From Pseudomonadota bacterium (GTDB taxonomy: Bacteria; Pseudomonadota; Gammaproteobacteria; Burkholderiales; Burkholderiaceae_B): 64,000 nucleotides of DNA. The notes under the pieces are model-generated. The model saw only the letters and a program-made list of their open reading frames with translations, searched no databases and was not told the origin of the DNA. The stretch covers positions 248,001 to 312,000 of the forward strand of contig JAEWEV010000011.1 in NCBI GenBank assembly GCA_023389155.1, read 5' to 3'. Each line of letters opens with the position of its first letter. Position 1 is the first letter of the stretch. A program made the translations under genes and the position numbers. Positions 1-8,772 of the stretch are shown here, one piece after another.

Positions 1-92
1 CCGGCATGGGGGTGATTCACCGTGGCTTTTGATTGCATTAACGCATCAACCACTCCTACAATACAAAATGTTTTTAACAAAATTCCCACATT

Positions 93-860
93 ATGGACAT
101 CAAACCGCAAGCAGGCACTCAGAGTATTCGCCGTGCCTTGTCGCTGCTGCGCCTGATTGCGCAGCACAATGAGCAGGGCCTCACATTAGGTGAGCTGACC
201 ACCATGAGCGGCCTGGAACGCTCAACGGCGCATCGACTGGTCAATTGCCTGCTCGAAGAGAACTTTGCCTGTCGTGAAACAGGCGGCAAGCGTTTCCAGC
301 TTGGCATCGACGCGATGCAAATGGGCTTTTCGACCATGCATCATGTTCCCGTCACAGAAGAATTGCGCCCCCTCGCCATGAAACTGTCACGCCTGTCGGA
401 AGACACGGTCTTTCTGGTCATCCAGCAGGGGGACAACGTACTATGCCTGCTGCGCGAACACGGCGCGTTTCCGGTCCGCATTTTCACTATCGGGGAGGGG
501 GAAAAACGCCTGCTGGGTATCGGAGCGGGTGGCCTTGCATTGCTGGCTACGCATGCTGATACCGACATCGAAGTGATCTACCGGCGACACGAGGAAACCT
601 ACCGCAAGGCCGGGCTGTCATTGCCCATTCTGCTGGAAAAATGTCACCTAACCCGTCGCAATGGCTATGCCTCGATTGAAAGCACCATCACGCCGGGCGT
701 TTCGGGCGTCGGCTATGCTTTTAGCGTGTCTGCAATAACACAAGTGGCATTCAGCTTCGGCGCAATCAGCCCGCGACTCGCCGGGCAGCGGCGTGCACAG
801 ATGGGTCGCCTGCTCATAGAGGAGTGTTCTGCATGGCAGCAAAAACGCAGAATTGACTGA
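93..860 (+). CDS. IclR family transcriptional regulator
   Basis: 255 aa. Residues about 10-70 form the N-terminal winged helix-turn-helix typical of IclR proteins (SIRRALSLLRLIAQ followed by the LERSTAHRLV recognition helix). Residues about 75-250 match the IclR effector-binding domain, including the GIGAGGLALLA and GVSGVGYAFSV segments. IclR proteins bind small carboxylic or aromatic ligands and usually control neighbouring catabolic genes. It ends 88 bp before pntA on the same strand, but pntA has its own candidate promoter, so the real target may lie to the left of the window. The effector cannot be inferred. Confidence 0.9.
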   Translation: MDIKPQAGTQSIRRALSLLRLIAQHNEQGLTLGELTTMSGLERSTAHRLVNCLLEENFACRETGGKRFQLGIDAMQMGFSTMHHVPVTEELRPLAMKLSRLSEDTVFLVIQQGDNVLCLLREHGAFPVRIFTIGEGEKRLLGIGAGGLALLATHADTDIEVIYRRHEETYRKAGLSLPILLEKCHLTRRNGYASIESTITPGVSGVGYAFSVSAITQVAFSFGAISPRLAGQRRAQMGRLLIEECSAWQQKRRID

Positions 861-866
861 ATCGCC

Positions 867-894
867 TTGCAAAACACGTCAGTCTCCGTATGAT
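867..894 (+). promoter_or_regulatory. Candidate sigma70 promoter of pntAB
   Basis: TTGCAA at 867-872 and TATGAT at 889-894 are separated by 16 bp and would give a leader of about 48 nt before the pntA start. A 5-bp inverted repeat (GTAAC 895-899, GTTAC 906-910) lies directly downstream of the -10 element and could be an operator half-site pair or chance. Confidence 0.45.
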
Positions 895-948
895 GTAACT
901 TTCCGGTTACTGACTCCCCGCCAGGGGCACGCATCAAAGGAGATCTGC

Positions 949-2493
949 ATGCAGATAGGGATAGTAAAAGAACAATTGCCGGGGGAAACGCGTGTTGCAG
1001 CCACGCCCACCTCGGTTGAACAGCTGGTCAAGCTAGGGTTCACAGTTGTGATCGAATCCGGCGCGGGCGCTGCAGCAAGTTTTGATGACGCCGCCTACGA
1101 AAAGGCCGGCGCCAGCGTGGCTGCGGCAGACCAGGTGTGGCAGTCGGATCTGGTCTACAAAGTCAATGCGCCAGGCGATGACGAAATCACCCGCATGAAG
1201 CAGGGTGCCACCCTGGTCAGCTTCATCTGGCCGGCACAAAATCCCGAACTCGTGCAGAAACTCGCAGACCACGGCATTACCGTACTGGCCATGGACATGG
1301 TGCCACGCATCTCCCGTGCCCAGTCCCTGGATGCCCTGTCTTCCATGGCCAATATTGGCGGCTACCGCGCGGTCATTGAGGCGGCTCACCATTTCGGACG
1401 CTTCTTCACCGGCCAGATTACGGCTGCCGGCAAGGTTCCACCCGCCAAGGTACTGGTAATCGGCGCCGGCGTAGCCGGCCTGGCGGCCATTGGTACCGCC
1501 GGTTCACTGGGCGCCATCGTGCGCGCCTTCGATACGCGGCTGGAAGTGGCGGAACAGATTGAATCTATGGGCGGCCAGTTCCTGAAGCTGGATTTCGGTG
1601 ATGAAAACGGTTCTTCGTCCGATGGCTACGCCAAAACCATGTCCGAGGAATTCATTAAAGCGGAAATGGCCCTGTTCGCCGAGCAGGCCAGGGACGTGGA
1701 CATTATCATCACAACTGCCCTGATTCCCGGCAAACCCGCTCCCAAGCTGATTACCCGCGAAATGGTCGACTCCATGCGACCCGGCTCGGTCATTGTAGAT
1801 ATGGCGGCCGCCGCTGGCGGCAACTGCGAATATACCCAGCCCGGTCAGGTGATCACCACCGACAGCGGCGTCAAGGTCATCGGGTACACCGACCTGCCAG
1901 GTCGGTTGCCGGCCCAGTCATCACAACTTTATGCGACCAACCTTGTCAACCTGAGCAAGCTCATGAGCAAGGAAAAAGATGGTCAGATCCAGCTGGATCA
2001 GGAAGATACCGTCTTTCGTAATATGACAGTTGTGCATAACGGCAGCATCACATATCCGCCGCCCCCTATCCAGGTATCAGCCGCAGCAGCCAAACCCGCA
2101 GCCGCCAAACCCGAGCCCAAACCGGTCAAACCTCCGCGCTCGCCTGCATTCAAGTTCGGCATCCTGGCGCTGGTGTGTATCCTTTTTGCATGGGTGGGTG
2201 CCAACGCACCCGCAGAATTCCTGTCGCACTTCACCGTATTCGTGCTTTCCTGCGTGGTGGGCTACTACGTAGTGTGGAACGTCACGCATGCCCTGCATAC
2301 CCCGCTGATGTCAGTGACCAATGCCATTTCCGGCATTATCGTGATTGGCGCCGTTGTGCAAATCGGTCACGACTCCGGCCTGGTAAACGTCCTGGCCTTT
2401 ATTGCAATCCTGATTGCCAGCATTAACATTGCCGGTGGTTTCCTCGTTACACGGCGCATGCTGAAAATGTTCATGAAGGGCAAAGGAGAATAA
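949..2493 (+). CDS. pntA: NAD(P) transhydrogenase subunit alpha
   Basis: 514 aa with the ATG at 949, preceded by AAAGGAG at 936-942; the frame is open further upstream but that extension has no ribosome site and no family similarity. PntA is the NAD(H)-binding subunit of the membrane proton-translocating transhydrogenase, which uses the proton gradient to reduce NADP with NADH. Visible features are the PRISRAQSLDALSSMANI signature near residue 119, the nucleotide-binding loop GAGVAG at 172-177, an Ala/Pro/Lys-rich linker near residues 395-425 and a C-terminal block of membrane helices. Length agrees with the E. coli type, where dI and part of dII are on one chain. pntB follows one base after the stop. 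Confidence 0.97.
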   Translation: MQIGIVKEQLPGETRVAATPTSVEQLVKLGFTVVIESGAGAAASFDDAAYEKAGASVAAADQVWQSDLVYKVNAPGDDEITRMKQGATLVSFIWPAQNPELVQKLADHGITVLAMDMVPRISRAQSLDALSSMANIGGYRAVIEAAHHFGRFFTGQITAAGKVPPAKVLVIGAGVAGLAAIGTAGSLGAIVRAFDTRLEVAEQIESMGGQFLKLDFGDENGSSSDGYAKTMSEEFIKAEMALFAEQARDVDIIITTALIPGKPAPKLITREMVDSMRPGSVIVDMAAAAGGNCEYTQPGQVITTDSGVKVIGYTDLPGRLPAQSSQLYATNLVNLSKLMSKEKDGQIQLDQEDTVFRNMTVVHNGSITYPPPPIQVSAAAAKPAAAKPEPKPVKPPRSPAFKFGILALVCILFAWVGANAPAEFLSHFTVFVLSCVVGYYVVWNVTHALHTPLMSVTNAISGIIVIGAVVQIGHDSGLVNVLAFIAILIASINIAGGFLVTRRMLKMFMKGKGE

Positions 2494-2494
2494 G

Positions 2495-3889
2495 ATGGGT
2501 TCAGGATTTGTTACCGCAGCGTATATTATTGCGGCGCTGTTTTTCATTGCCAGCCTGGCAGGTCTGTCCCGCCAGGAAACCGCCCGCTACGGCAACGGTT
2601 TCGGTATTGCAGGGATGGCGATCGCCCTGATTGCCACCATTCTCGGACCCGATTCGTCGTCTGTCATCTGGGTCATTGTTGCCATGCTGATTGGCGGTGC
2701 CATTGGTCTGCATCTGTCACGTAAGGTGGAAATGACGCAGATGCCCGAACTGGTTGCTATTTTGCATAGTTTCGTGGGTCTGGCTGCCGTTCTTGTCGGC
2801 TACAACAGTTATATCGGATTGCAGCAACATGCGATGCCGGAAGGCGCGCTGCTCAATATTCATCTGACAGAAGTTTTCCTGGGCGTATTCATCGGCGCGG
2901 TGACCTTCACCGGTTCCATCGTCGCTTTCGGCAAGCTGCGCGGCACCTTCAGTTCCAAGCCGTTGTCACTGCCACACAAGCACAAGCTGAACGCCGCAGC
3001 AATCATCGTATCTGCAGTTCTGCTATGGATATTCGTTTCCAATGGCGGCTCCACCACCGCACTGATTATCATGACTGTAATTGCGCTGGCATTTGGATGG
3101 CATCTGGTCGCGTCCATCGGTGGCGCGGATATGCCGGTTGTGGTCTCCATGCTCAACTCCTATTCGGGCTGGGCGGCAGCCGCTGCCGGTTTCATGCTGG
3201 CCAATGACCTGCTGATCGTTACCGGCGCCCTGGTTGGCTCTTCGGGTGCCATCCTGTCGTACATCATGTGCAAGGCCATGAACCGTTCATTCGTCTCGGT
3301 GATTGCCGGCGGCTTCGGAACCGATGGCAGCAGCAGTGGAGGTGGCGAAGAGGAAACCGGCGAGTACCGTGAAATCAAGCCCGAAGACGTGGCAGAGATG
3401 CTCAAGGGTGCAAGTTCAGTCGTGATTGCCCCCGGCTATGGCATGGCCGTGGCGCAAGCCCAATATCCCGTCGCGGAAATCACCTCATTGCTGCGCAAGC
3501 AGGGTACCGAGGTGCGTTTTGGCATCCACCCGGTCGCCGGCCGTCTGCCCGGGCACATGAACGTGCTGCTGGCCGAAGCGAAGGTACCTTATGACATTGT
3601 GCTGGAGATGGACGAGATCAATGAGGATTTTGCCGACACCGATGTGGTGCTGGTAATTGGCGCGAACGATACGGTCAATCCCGCAGCCAGTGAGGATCCA
3701 GGCAGCCCGATTGCCGGCATGCCGGTGCTCGAAGTCTGGAAGGCGCACGATGTGGTCGTATTCAAGCGTTCAATGAATACCGGCTATGCGGGCGTACAAA
3801 ATCCGCTGTTTTACCGCGACAATTCCAGTATGTGTTTTGGCGATGCGAAGGCGACCGTCGAAGCCATTCTGGCCGCACTCAAGTCCTGA
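2495..3889 (+). CDS. pntB: NAD(P) transhydrogenase subunit beta
   Basis: 464 aa, the usual length. The first 265 residues or so are membrane helices that form the proton channel with PntA. The C-terminal third is the NADP(H)-binding domain III, with APGYGMAVAQAQ at 312-323, VAGRLPGHMNVLLAEA at 347-362 and GANDTVNPAA at 389-398. A Gly/Ser/Glu-rich linker at about 278-290 joins the domains. It is translationally tied to pntA (one-base gap). Together they supply NADPH to biosynthesis and redox defence. Confidence 0.97.
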   Translation: MGSGFVTAAYIIAALFFIASLAGLSRQETARYGNGFGIAGMAIALIATILGPDSSSVIWVIVAMLIGGAIGLHLSRKVEMTQMPELVAILHSFVGLAAVLVGYNSYIGLQQHAMPEGALLNIHLTEVFLGVFIGAVTFTGSIVAFGKLRGTFSSKPLSLPHKHKLNAAAIIVSAVLLWIFVSNGGSTTALIIMTVIALAFGWHLVASIGGADMPVVVSMLNSYSGWAAAAAGFMLANDLLIVTGALVGSSGAILSYIMCKAMNRSFVSVIAGGFGTDGSSSGGGEEETGEYREIKPEDVAEMLKGASSVVIAPGYGMAVAQAQYPVAEITSLLRKQGTEVRFGIHPVAGRLPGHMNVLLAEAKVPYDIVLEMDEINEDFADTDVVLVIGANDTVNPAASEDPGSPIAGMPVLEVWKAHDVVVFKRSMNTGYAGVQNPLFYRDNSSMCFGDAKATVEAILAALKS

Positions 3890-3900
3890 TCAAGACCGTT

Positions 3901-3927
3901 GGCAGCAGGGGCCTGCGCCCCTCTGCC
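3901..3927 (+). terminator. Stem-loop downstream of pntB
   Basis: GGCAG-C-AGGGGC pairs with GCCCCT-C-TGCC around a CTGC loop, starting 11 bp after the pntB stop. There is no T-run, so it is either a weak/Rho-assisted terminator or a 3' stabilising hairpin. Confidence 0.45.
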
Positions 3928-4062
3928 GCGGCCGACTTCACCGCGCAGGCAGTCCAGACCGCCACCCCGGCGGCATGTCTGACTATGCCGGGTGTCGTGC
4001 GCTGCTGTCGTGCGATATTGCGTTATGCTTGACCCTCCTGCCACTCTTGCGTTGTTAGTTGT

Positions 4063-4980
4063 ATGTCTGTTCTGCCTCCCCTTCCTGTCAGAAATGGCGT
4101 TGCTCCCAGCCGCGTTTACCTGCCTCGTGAAACGTGGCCGGACCTGCTGAGTTTCCTGCTCGCCAAATTCCCGCACATGGACGCCGATACGCTCCGGCAG
4201 CGACTGAGCAAGGGCGATATGGTCGATTCCGACGGCAGACCATTTTCGCTGGATAGTCCATTCACACCGGACAGTTGGCTGTGGTATTACCGCGAAGTCC
4301 CTGTTGAAACGGTTGTCCCTTTTGACATCAACATCCTGTATCAGGACGAGCTGCTGATCGCCATCGACAAACCGCATTTCATGGCGAGTATCCCCGGCGG
4401 CCGGCATCTGCATGAAACTGCCCTGGTGCGATTACGTGAGCAACTGGGCAACCCGCAAATCAATCCCATCCATCGTCTGGACAGGGACACGGCAGGCGTA
4501 TTGGTGTTTTGCGCAGACAAGGATCGGCGCGGGGTGTACCAGACACTCTTTCAGACACGTTCGGTACATAAGATATACGAAGCAGTGGCTCCCTGGCGCG
4601 ACACGCTATCGTTTCCACTAGTCCGGGAGAGCCTGATCCGTCGCAGCGGCCAGGTGTTTGTCATGCATGAAATCGACGGCCCACCCAATAGCCGTACTCG
4701 CATTCAGCTGCTATCACATAACGGCACGTACGGGCACTATCAGCTGGAGCCGGTCACCGGCAGAAAGCATCAGTTGCGGGTGCACATGAATGCGCTGGGC
4801 ATTCCCATTTGCAATGACGAATACTATCCCGTGCTGCAGCCGCTACGCGAGCAGGAAACCTTTGAAAACCCGCTGCAGCTACTGGCGCGCAGCATGCAGT
4901 TTACCGATCCGGTAACCGGCAAAGAGCGTTATTTTGAAAGCCGTCGCGAGCTGCAAATGCTTGCGGATATTCCTGCCTGA
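4063..4980 (+). CDS. RluA-family pseudouridine synthase
   Basis: 305 aa. The catalytic motif HRLDRDTAG is at 137-145, with Asp140 the expected nucleophile; the usual TSG of RluA enzymes is TAG here. The C-terminal EPVTGRKHQLRVHMNALG segment is the standard RluA-family RNA-binding signature. Such enzymes isomerise uridine in rRNA or tRNA. The first 85 residues do not look like a typical S4 domain but resemble the N-terminal region of the TruC/RluA-like subgroup. It stands alone, convergent with the next gene. Which RNA is modified is not evident. Confidence 0.9.
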   Translation: MSVLPPLPVRNGVAPSRVYLPRETWPDLLSFLLAKFPHMDADTLRQRLSKGDMVDSDGRPFSLDSPFTPDSWLWYYREVPVETVVPFDINILYQDELLIAIDKPHFMASIPGGRHLHETALVRLREQLGNPQINPIHRLDRDTAGVLVFCADKDRRGVYQTLFQTRSVHKIYEAVAPWRDTLSFPLVRESLIRRSGQVFVMHEIDGPPNSRTRIQLLSHNGTYGHYQLEPVTGRKHQLRVHMNALGIPICNDEYYPVLQPLREQETFENPLQLLARSMQFTDPVTGKERYFESRRELQMLADIPA

Positions 4981-5003
4981 TTTCCACATTACAAATAGCC
5001 GCA

Positions 5004-5789
5004 TTATTTTCGCGCCGTATCACGCACGCCGAACTGGTTGGCTACACTGCGCTCCAGAAACAGCTGACGCGAAGGCAGGGCATTGATGCGTTTATTGTTG
5101 ATCACAAGTGTGGTACTGCTGCCACCATCCAGATTGATGGCGTCGCGCACATCCAGCGAACGATATACGCGCGCCAGCTGGTTCAGCGTCAGCCCTTCAA
5201 AATCAGGCAGCCTGCCCTCTGCCACAACAATATACAGCCAGCGCCGATCACGGCTTAATCCGACTGAGCTGCGCGGATAGATTCCCCGCGCGTTACTGTA
5301 GCAACTTGATGACGCGCTGCGTGCGCATATAAAAGTTCCCCCTCGCAGGTTCTGCCATCCTGAAATGACCGTATGCCACGAAGGATCCACCTGCGCAATA
5401 TGATTCGGCGGATCGATGCGGCAGCGATTATCGCTGGTGCAGGCAAGAAACGAATGCTGGCGTGAATCACGACTGTTCTCCCAGCGAAGTCCGTCACTGA
5501 TCACCAGGCCTTGCGGTCGAAATTGCGGATCAAAAAAGGACGCATTGATCGCCACGTTCAGCCGGTTGCGAAATGCGAAGTTCCTGACCGTCGTGGCCTG
5601 CGTTCCCGGTGGCGTACCAACCAGCCGGATCGACGGGCACGACAGATCCACCCTGACAATATGCACATGTCCATCTTGTTGCGTACTATGTGTAATGCAG
5701 GGCGAGACCTGTTCGGTATTTTGCGCCGCAGCGAGCGGGGCGGTACTAAGACCCCATACCACCGTCAGCAAGGCCAGCAAGGTTTTCAT
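5004..5789 (-). CDS. Exported phosphodiester glycosidase-like protein (DUF2233/NAGPA type)
   Basis: 261 aa from the ATG at 5789, chosen because it starts directly with a signal peptide (MKTLLALLTVVWG, cleavage probably after AAA). An ATG 12 bp upstream is also possible. The core contains NVAINASFF, an SVGLSRD segment and the C-terminal NLDGGSSTTLVINN motif, characteristic of the NAGPA/DUF2233 family, which includes the mammalian uncovering enzyme and bacterial periplasmic relatives. Several cysteines are consistent with a periplasmic disulfide-bonded fold. The substrate in bacteria is poorly known. It reads toward the pseudouridine synthase gene and has no obvious operon partner. Confidence 0.8.
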   Translation of the reverse strand: MKTLLALLTVVWGLSTAPLAAAQNTEQVSPCITHSTQQDGHVHIVRVDLSCPSIRLVGTPPGTQATTVRNFAFRNRLNVAINASFFDPQFRPQGLVISDGLRWENSRDSRQHSFLACTSDNRCRIDPPNHIAQVDPSWHTVISGWQNLRGGTFICARSASSSCYSNARGIYPRSSVGLSRDRRWLYIVVAEGRLPDFEGLTLNQLARVYRSLDVRDAINLDGGSSTTLVINNKRINALPSRQLFLERSVANQFGVRDTARK

Positions 5790-5875
5790 GCCGAGAAACA
5801 TCCATCAGTTTGTGTATCCAGCGACAGAGTATACCAACCTGCGGCGCCCAGACTGGGCAACCCGTCGCCACAGAT

Positions 5876-7492
5876 TCACACCATACTTGACCGCAGTGCA
5901 TTGCGGCGGCGATGGCCGGCCAGGTACAAACGGTCCAGCACCCACACCAACAGCATACTCACTCCAGTTACCGGGAATATCAGGCCGAAGATGACCAGTC
6001 CGATGATCCAGCCACGCATGGCAGGCAATTGCACCGGAATACGTGGCGCACCCAGACTGCCGGCAGGCCGTCGTTTCCACCACATCACAAATCCCGTCAC
6101 TGCCATCGTACACAGCCCCAGTGCGATAATCGCACAGAGCAGCTGGTTCACCCAGCCGAAATACGTGCCCATATGCAGGGACACCCCAAAGGAAATAATG
6201 CGGGCGATAATGCCATACTCATCATATGCAACACCGTTGATGATCTTGCCACTGTACTGGTCTACATTCATCACTTTTTCACCGGTAGGATCGCCCGGAT
6301 AATAAGAGACTGAGTACACGCCCGTTTTGCTGGCGGGCAGCGCAATTGAATATTCGTCGGGAATCGCATTGGCGTGCGCCAGCGCCATTACCTCGTCTAG
6401 CGGAATCGGCTCTGCCGGTGCAGCGACATGCCCACCATGTGCCGATGACATAGCCATGCCCGACGTCCCTGCCGAGTGCTGGCCTGCAGAGACGCCGGAG
6501 GAATGATGATCGGCATGCTGCGCGTGGCTGCCTGCCTCCTGCTGGCCAGCTTCGGGACTGCCGGCGGCAACCTGCGATTCGGGCACCGTCAGCAAACCGG
6601 CCCCCCAGGCAGTCTTGTCCAGCGGCAGATCCTGCACCCGGGTCGGGGTCGACGCCTGCGAACCGTGAGCTTCGTGACCGGCGTGACCTTCATGCTGCGC
6701 CGAGACGGCACCCGGCGGATCTGGCGGATAGCCCAGATCAACCTGCGCCACCAGCTGCTTGAACTGTGCGCCCCAGGTACTGGTCCAGGGCAGTCCTGAC
6801 ATCACAAAGAATACCGCGCCAACAGCCAGCACAATACCCATGGTGGCGTGAATCTCGCGCCAGAACGGGCGGCCTTTTTTGCCCAGATCCGGCTTGATTG
6901 CCTGCTTCATGCCTTTGCGACGTCGCGGCCACCACAGCGCCACGCCGGTGCCCACCATGATCAGTGTCCAGCAGGCTGCCAGTTCCATAATCACTTCTCC
7001 TGTTTTTCCCAGGAGCAGGCCACGATGGATCTGACGCGCCAGGCCGATCCAGTACGTCGCATTGAATTTCAGAGTGGGCATTTTGGCCAGCATTTCACCG
7101 GTGTAGGGATTCAGAAAAATGCTGGACTTGCCCTCATTCGGGTCAGAGTAAGTAAACTGCGCACTGCGATCGGGAGCGTTGTGAATTTCAGCCGTCAGAA
7201 TCGGCACCCCATCAGGGGTATTGTCCTGGGCAATTTCATACAGTGTCTGCTGCGGTAGGCGTGGTGAGGCCTGCGGCTCCACGTAAAGCTGTGACTTGTA
7301 GGCCACCGCTTCAATCTGCGGTTTATAAAGATAAATAGTGCCGGTAATACCCAATACGATAAGCAGAGGCATCACAAACAGGGCAGCGTAAAAATGCCAA
7401 CGCCAGAGCATGTCATAACGCGCCATCGGCGCGCTCTGGGCAGAGGCATTTTCCGCGGAGGCGTTAGCCGCGGGGTGAGATAAACGGGACAT
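5876..7492 (-). CDS. PepSY-associated TM helix protein with His-rich inserts
   Basis: 538 aa from the ATG at 7492, which has AAGGA at 7501-7505 in front of it; an upstream TTG start lacks this. The protein has the PepSY_TM layout: an N-terminal helix (LFVMPLLIVLGITGTIYLY), a large periplasmic PepSY domain, HRGLLLGKTGEVIMELAACW, a central helix pair and a C-terminal helix group ending LVWVLDRLYL. Relatives take part in siderophore or haem iron reduction and metal uptake. Two hydrophilic segments (about residues 265-277 and 323-355) are rich in His with Met, suggesting metal binding. The DUF2946 gene lies immediately upstream and probably shares its operon. Confidence 0.85.
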   Translation of the reverse strand: MSRLSHPAANASAENASAQSAPMARYDMLWRWHFYAALFVMPLLIVLGITGTIYLYKPQIEAVAYKSQLYVEPQASPRLPQQTLYEIAQDNTPDGVPILTAEIHNAPDRSAQFTYSDPNEGKSSIFLNPYTGEMLAKMPTLKFNATYWIGLARQIHRGLLLGKTGEVIMELAACWTLIMVGTGVALWWPRRRKGMKQAIKPDLGKKGRPFWREIHATMGIVLAVGAVFFVMSGLPWTSTWGAQFKQLVAQVDLGYPPDPPGAVSAQHEGHAGHEAHGSQASTPTRVQDLPLDKTAWGAGLLTVPESQVAAGSPEAGQQEAGSHAQHADHHSSGVSAGQHSAGTSGMAMSSAHGGHVAAPAEPIPLDEVMALAHANAIPDEYSIALPASKTGVYSVSYYPGDPTGEKVMNVDQYSGKIINGVAYDEYGIIARIISFGVSLHMGTYFGWVNQLLCAIIALGLCTMAVTGFVMWWKRRPAGSLGAPRIPVQLPAMRGWIIGLVIFGLIFPVTGVSMLLVWVLDRLYLAGHRRRNALRSSMV

Positions 7493-7584
7493 CTTGCGAT
7501 TCCTTGAAAACAATGATGACGATACCGCCAACGCGAGCCGCAGCCGCAATGGCCGCCAGGTCGTGCAGGCGAAGAACAGGGTTT

Positions 7585-8118
7585 TCAGGAAAGCGCAGGA
7601 GGCGCCCTGGACAGCGGCACAAAGGCTGGCCGGGCATAGTAGGAAGAGTGCTGGTGCTGCAGCGCGATGCGGCTGACAAAGCCATAGGACATGGCGGGCA
7701 GGTCCGCACTGAGCATCAGCGGCAGGTTATGAGAGAAGAAACCACAGTAGAGACATTCGGCAGCGTGATCGCTGTGATGCCCGGAAGCCGGGCGAGGGTC
7801 GGTATTCTCATGGCTATCAGTAAGAGCAAGGACGCCATGGTGCTCACCACTGGCCGATCCCGAGTTTGATCCCGCGTTCGCTTGCGCGCCAAAACAGATA
7901 TCGGCCAGAAAAATATCGGCCCCACCTGACCCGGTATTATCCTTGAGATTATCCGCGGCTCCGGACTCGGACCCCGGCCAATCCTGGGTCACCCCCTGAA
8001 CCGCGTCATGGCTCAGATACCGGTTTTTCAGGGCGTTGACGCCAGGCATGAACACGGCCAGGCAGATGGCAAAGATGCCAAGCCATGCAGTGATGCGAGT
8101 GCCTGCTGTTCGTGTCAT
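7585..8118 (-). CDS. DUF2946 domain-containing protein
   Basis: 177 aa. It has an N-terminal signal anchor (TAWLGIFAICLAVFMPGV) and near residue 120 the HAAECLYCGFFSH cluster, the His/Cys signature of DUF2946 proteins often found next to copper- or iron-uptake TonB and PepSY genes. The middle (about residues 40-115) is low-complexity, rich in Gly, Ser, Asp and His. Its stop lies 92 bp upstream of the PepSY gene on the same strand. A role in periplasmic metal handling is inference from family and neighbour. Confidence 0.75.
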   Translation of the reverse strand: MTRTAGTRITAWLGIFAICLAVFMPGVNALKNRYLSHDAVQGVTQDWPGSESGAADNLKDNTGSGGADIFLADICFGAQANAGSNSGSASGEHHGVLALTDSHENTDPRPASGHHSDHAAECLYCGFFSHNLPLMLSADLPAMSYGFVSRIALQHQHSSYYARPAFVPLSRAPPALS

Positions 8119-8331
8119 AGATAAGCGCCGGAATCAACCCGAAAAAACTTAGGTGAGATACCTAAAAAAGCCAGTTTACCCGAAAACCCCACCCCCGTGC
8201 CATTGAGCTGGTCCCCTGCCTGCCGCAGTCTGCATCAGGTATACAATGAATTTCACGAAACGGTGTCTTCGACGGGTCTTGGCGACGCAGCAGACGCCCG
8301 TTCATTGTCAACATTTACATCGGAGCCATAC

Positions 8332-8763
8332 ATGAAACCTTATTTCACCATGCTGACACTGGGTGTGGACAATCTGGACGCGTCGCTGGCGTTTTATCGC
8401 GATGGGCTGGGACTGTCCACCGAAGGCATCATTGGAACCGAATTCGAAAATGGAGCCGTGGTTTTTTTCGATCTTCATCAGGGCATGAAACTGGCCTTGT
8501 GGCCCAGAAAAAGCCTGGCGGCGGATACCGGTCTGCCTGTGAATCCACCCTCCTCGCTGGAAATGAGTATCGGACACAATGTGAGCAGCAAGGTCGAGGT
8601 GGATCAGATCATGCAGCAAGCCATCAAGGCTGGCGCGACGCTCGTCAAACCCGCCCAGGACACTTTTTACGGCGGCTACGCCGGTTACTTCGCAGACCCG
8701 GATGGCCATCTGTGGGAAGTCGTGTGGAATCCGGGTTTTGGCGTGCCGCCAGGCGATCGTTGA
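8332..8763 (+). CDS. VOC family protein (glyoxalase/dioxygenase fold)
   Basis: 143 aa from the ATG at 8332, with CGGAG just upstream; the open frame begins at 8197 but those 45 residues do not belong to the fold. The sequence shows the paired beta-alpha-beta-beta-beta modules of the vicinal oxygen chelate fold: LTLGVDNLDASLAFYRDGLG at the start and YFADPDGHLWEVVWNPGF at the end, the latter a common metal-ligand segment. Members include glyoxalases, extradiol dioxygenases and resistance proteins; no specific substrate can be assigned. Confidence 0.85.
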   Translation: MKPYFTMLTLGVDNLDASLAFYRDGLGLSTEGIIGTEFENGAVVFFDLHQGMKLALWPRKSLAADTGLPVNPPSSLEMSIGHNVSSKVEVDQIMQQAIKAGATLVKPAQDTFYGGYAGYFADPDGHLWEVVWNPGFGVPPGDR

Positions 8764-8772
8764 AGCGCCCGT

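Noticed and set aside
3811..4413. A 200-residue minus-strand frame across the pntB-pseudouridine synthase junction
   Set aside because: It overlaps two clear genes on the other strand and has no recognised motif.
7464..7709. A small minus-strand frame with a hydrophobic segment between the DUF2946 and PepSY genes
   Set aside because: It resembles the position of a DUF3649-type gene, but it mostly overlaps the DUF2946 coding sequence in another frame and has no ribosome site.
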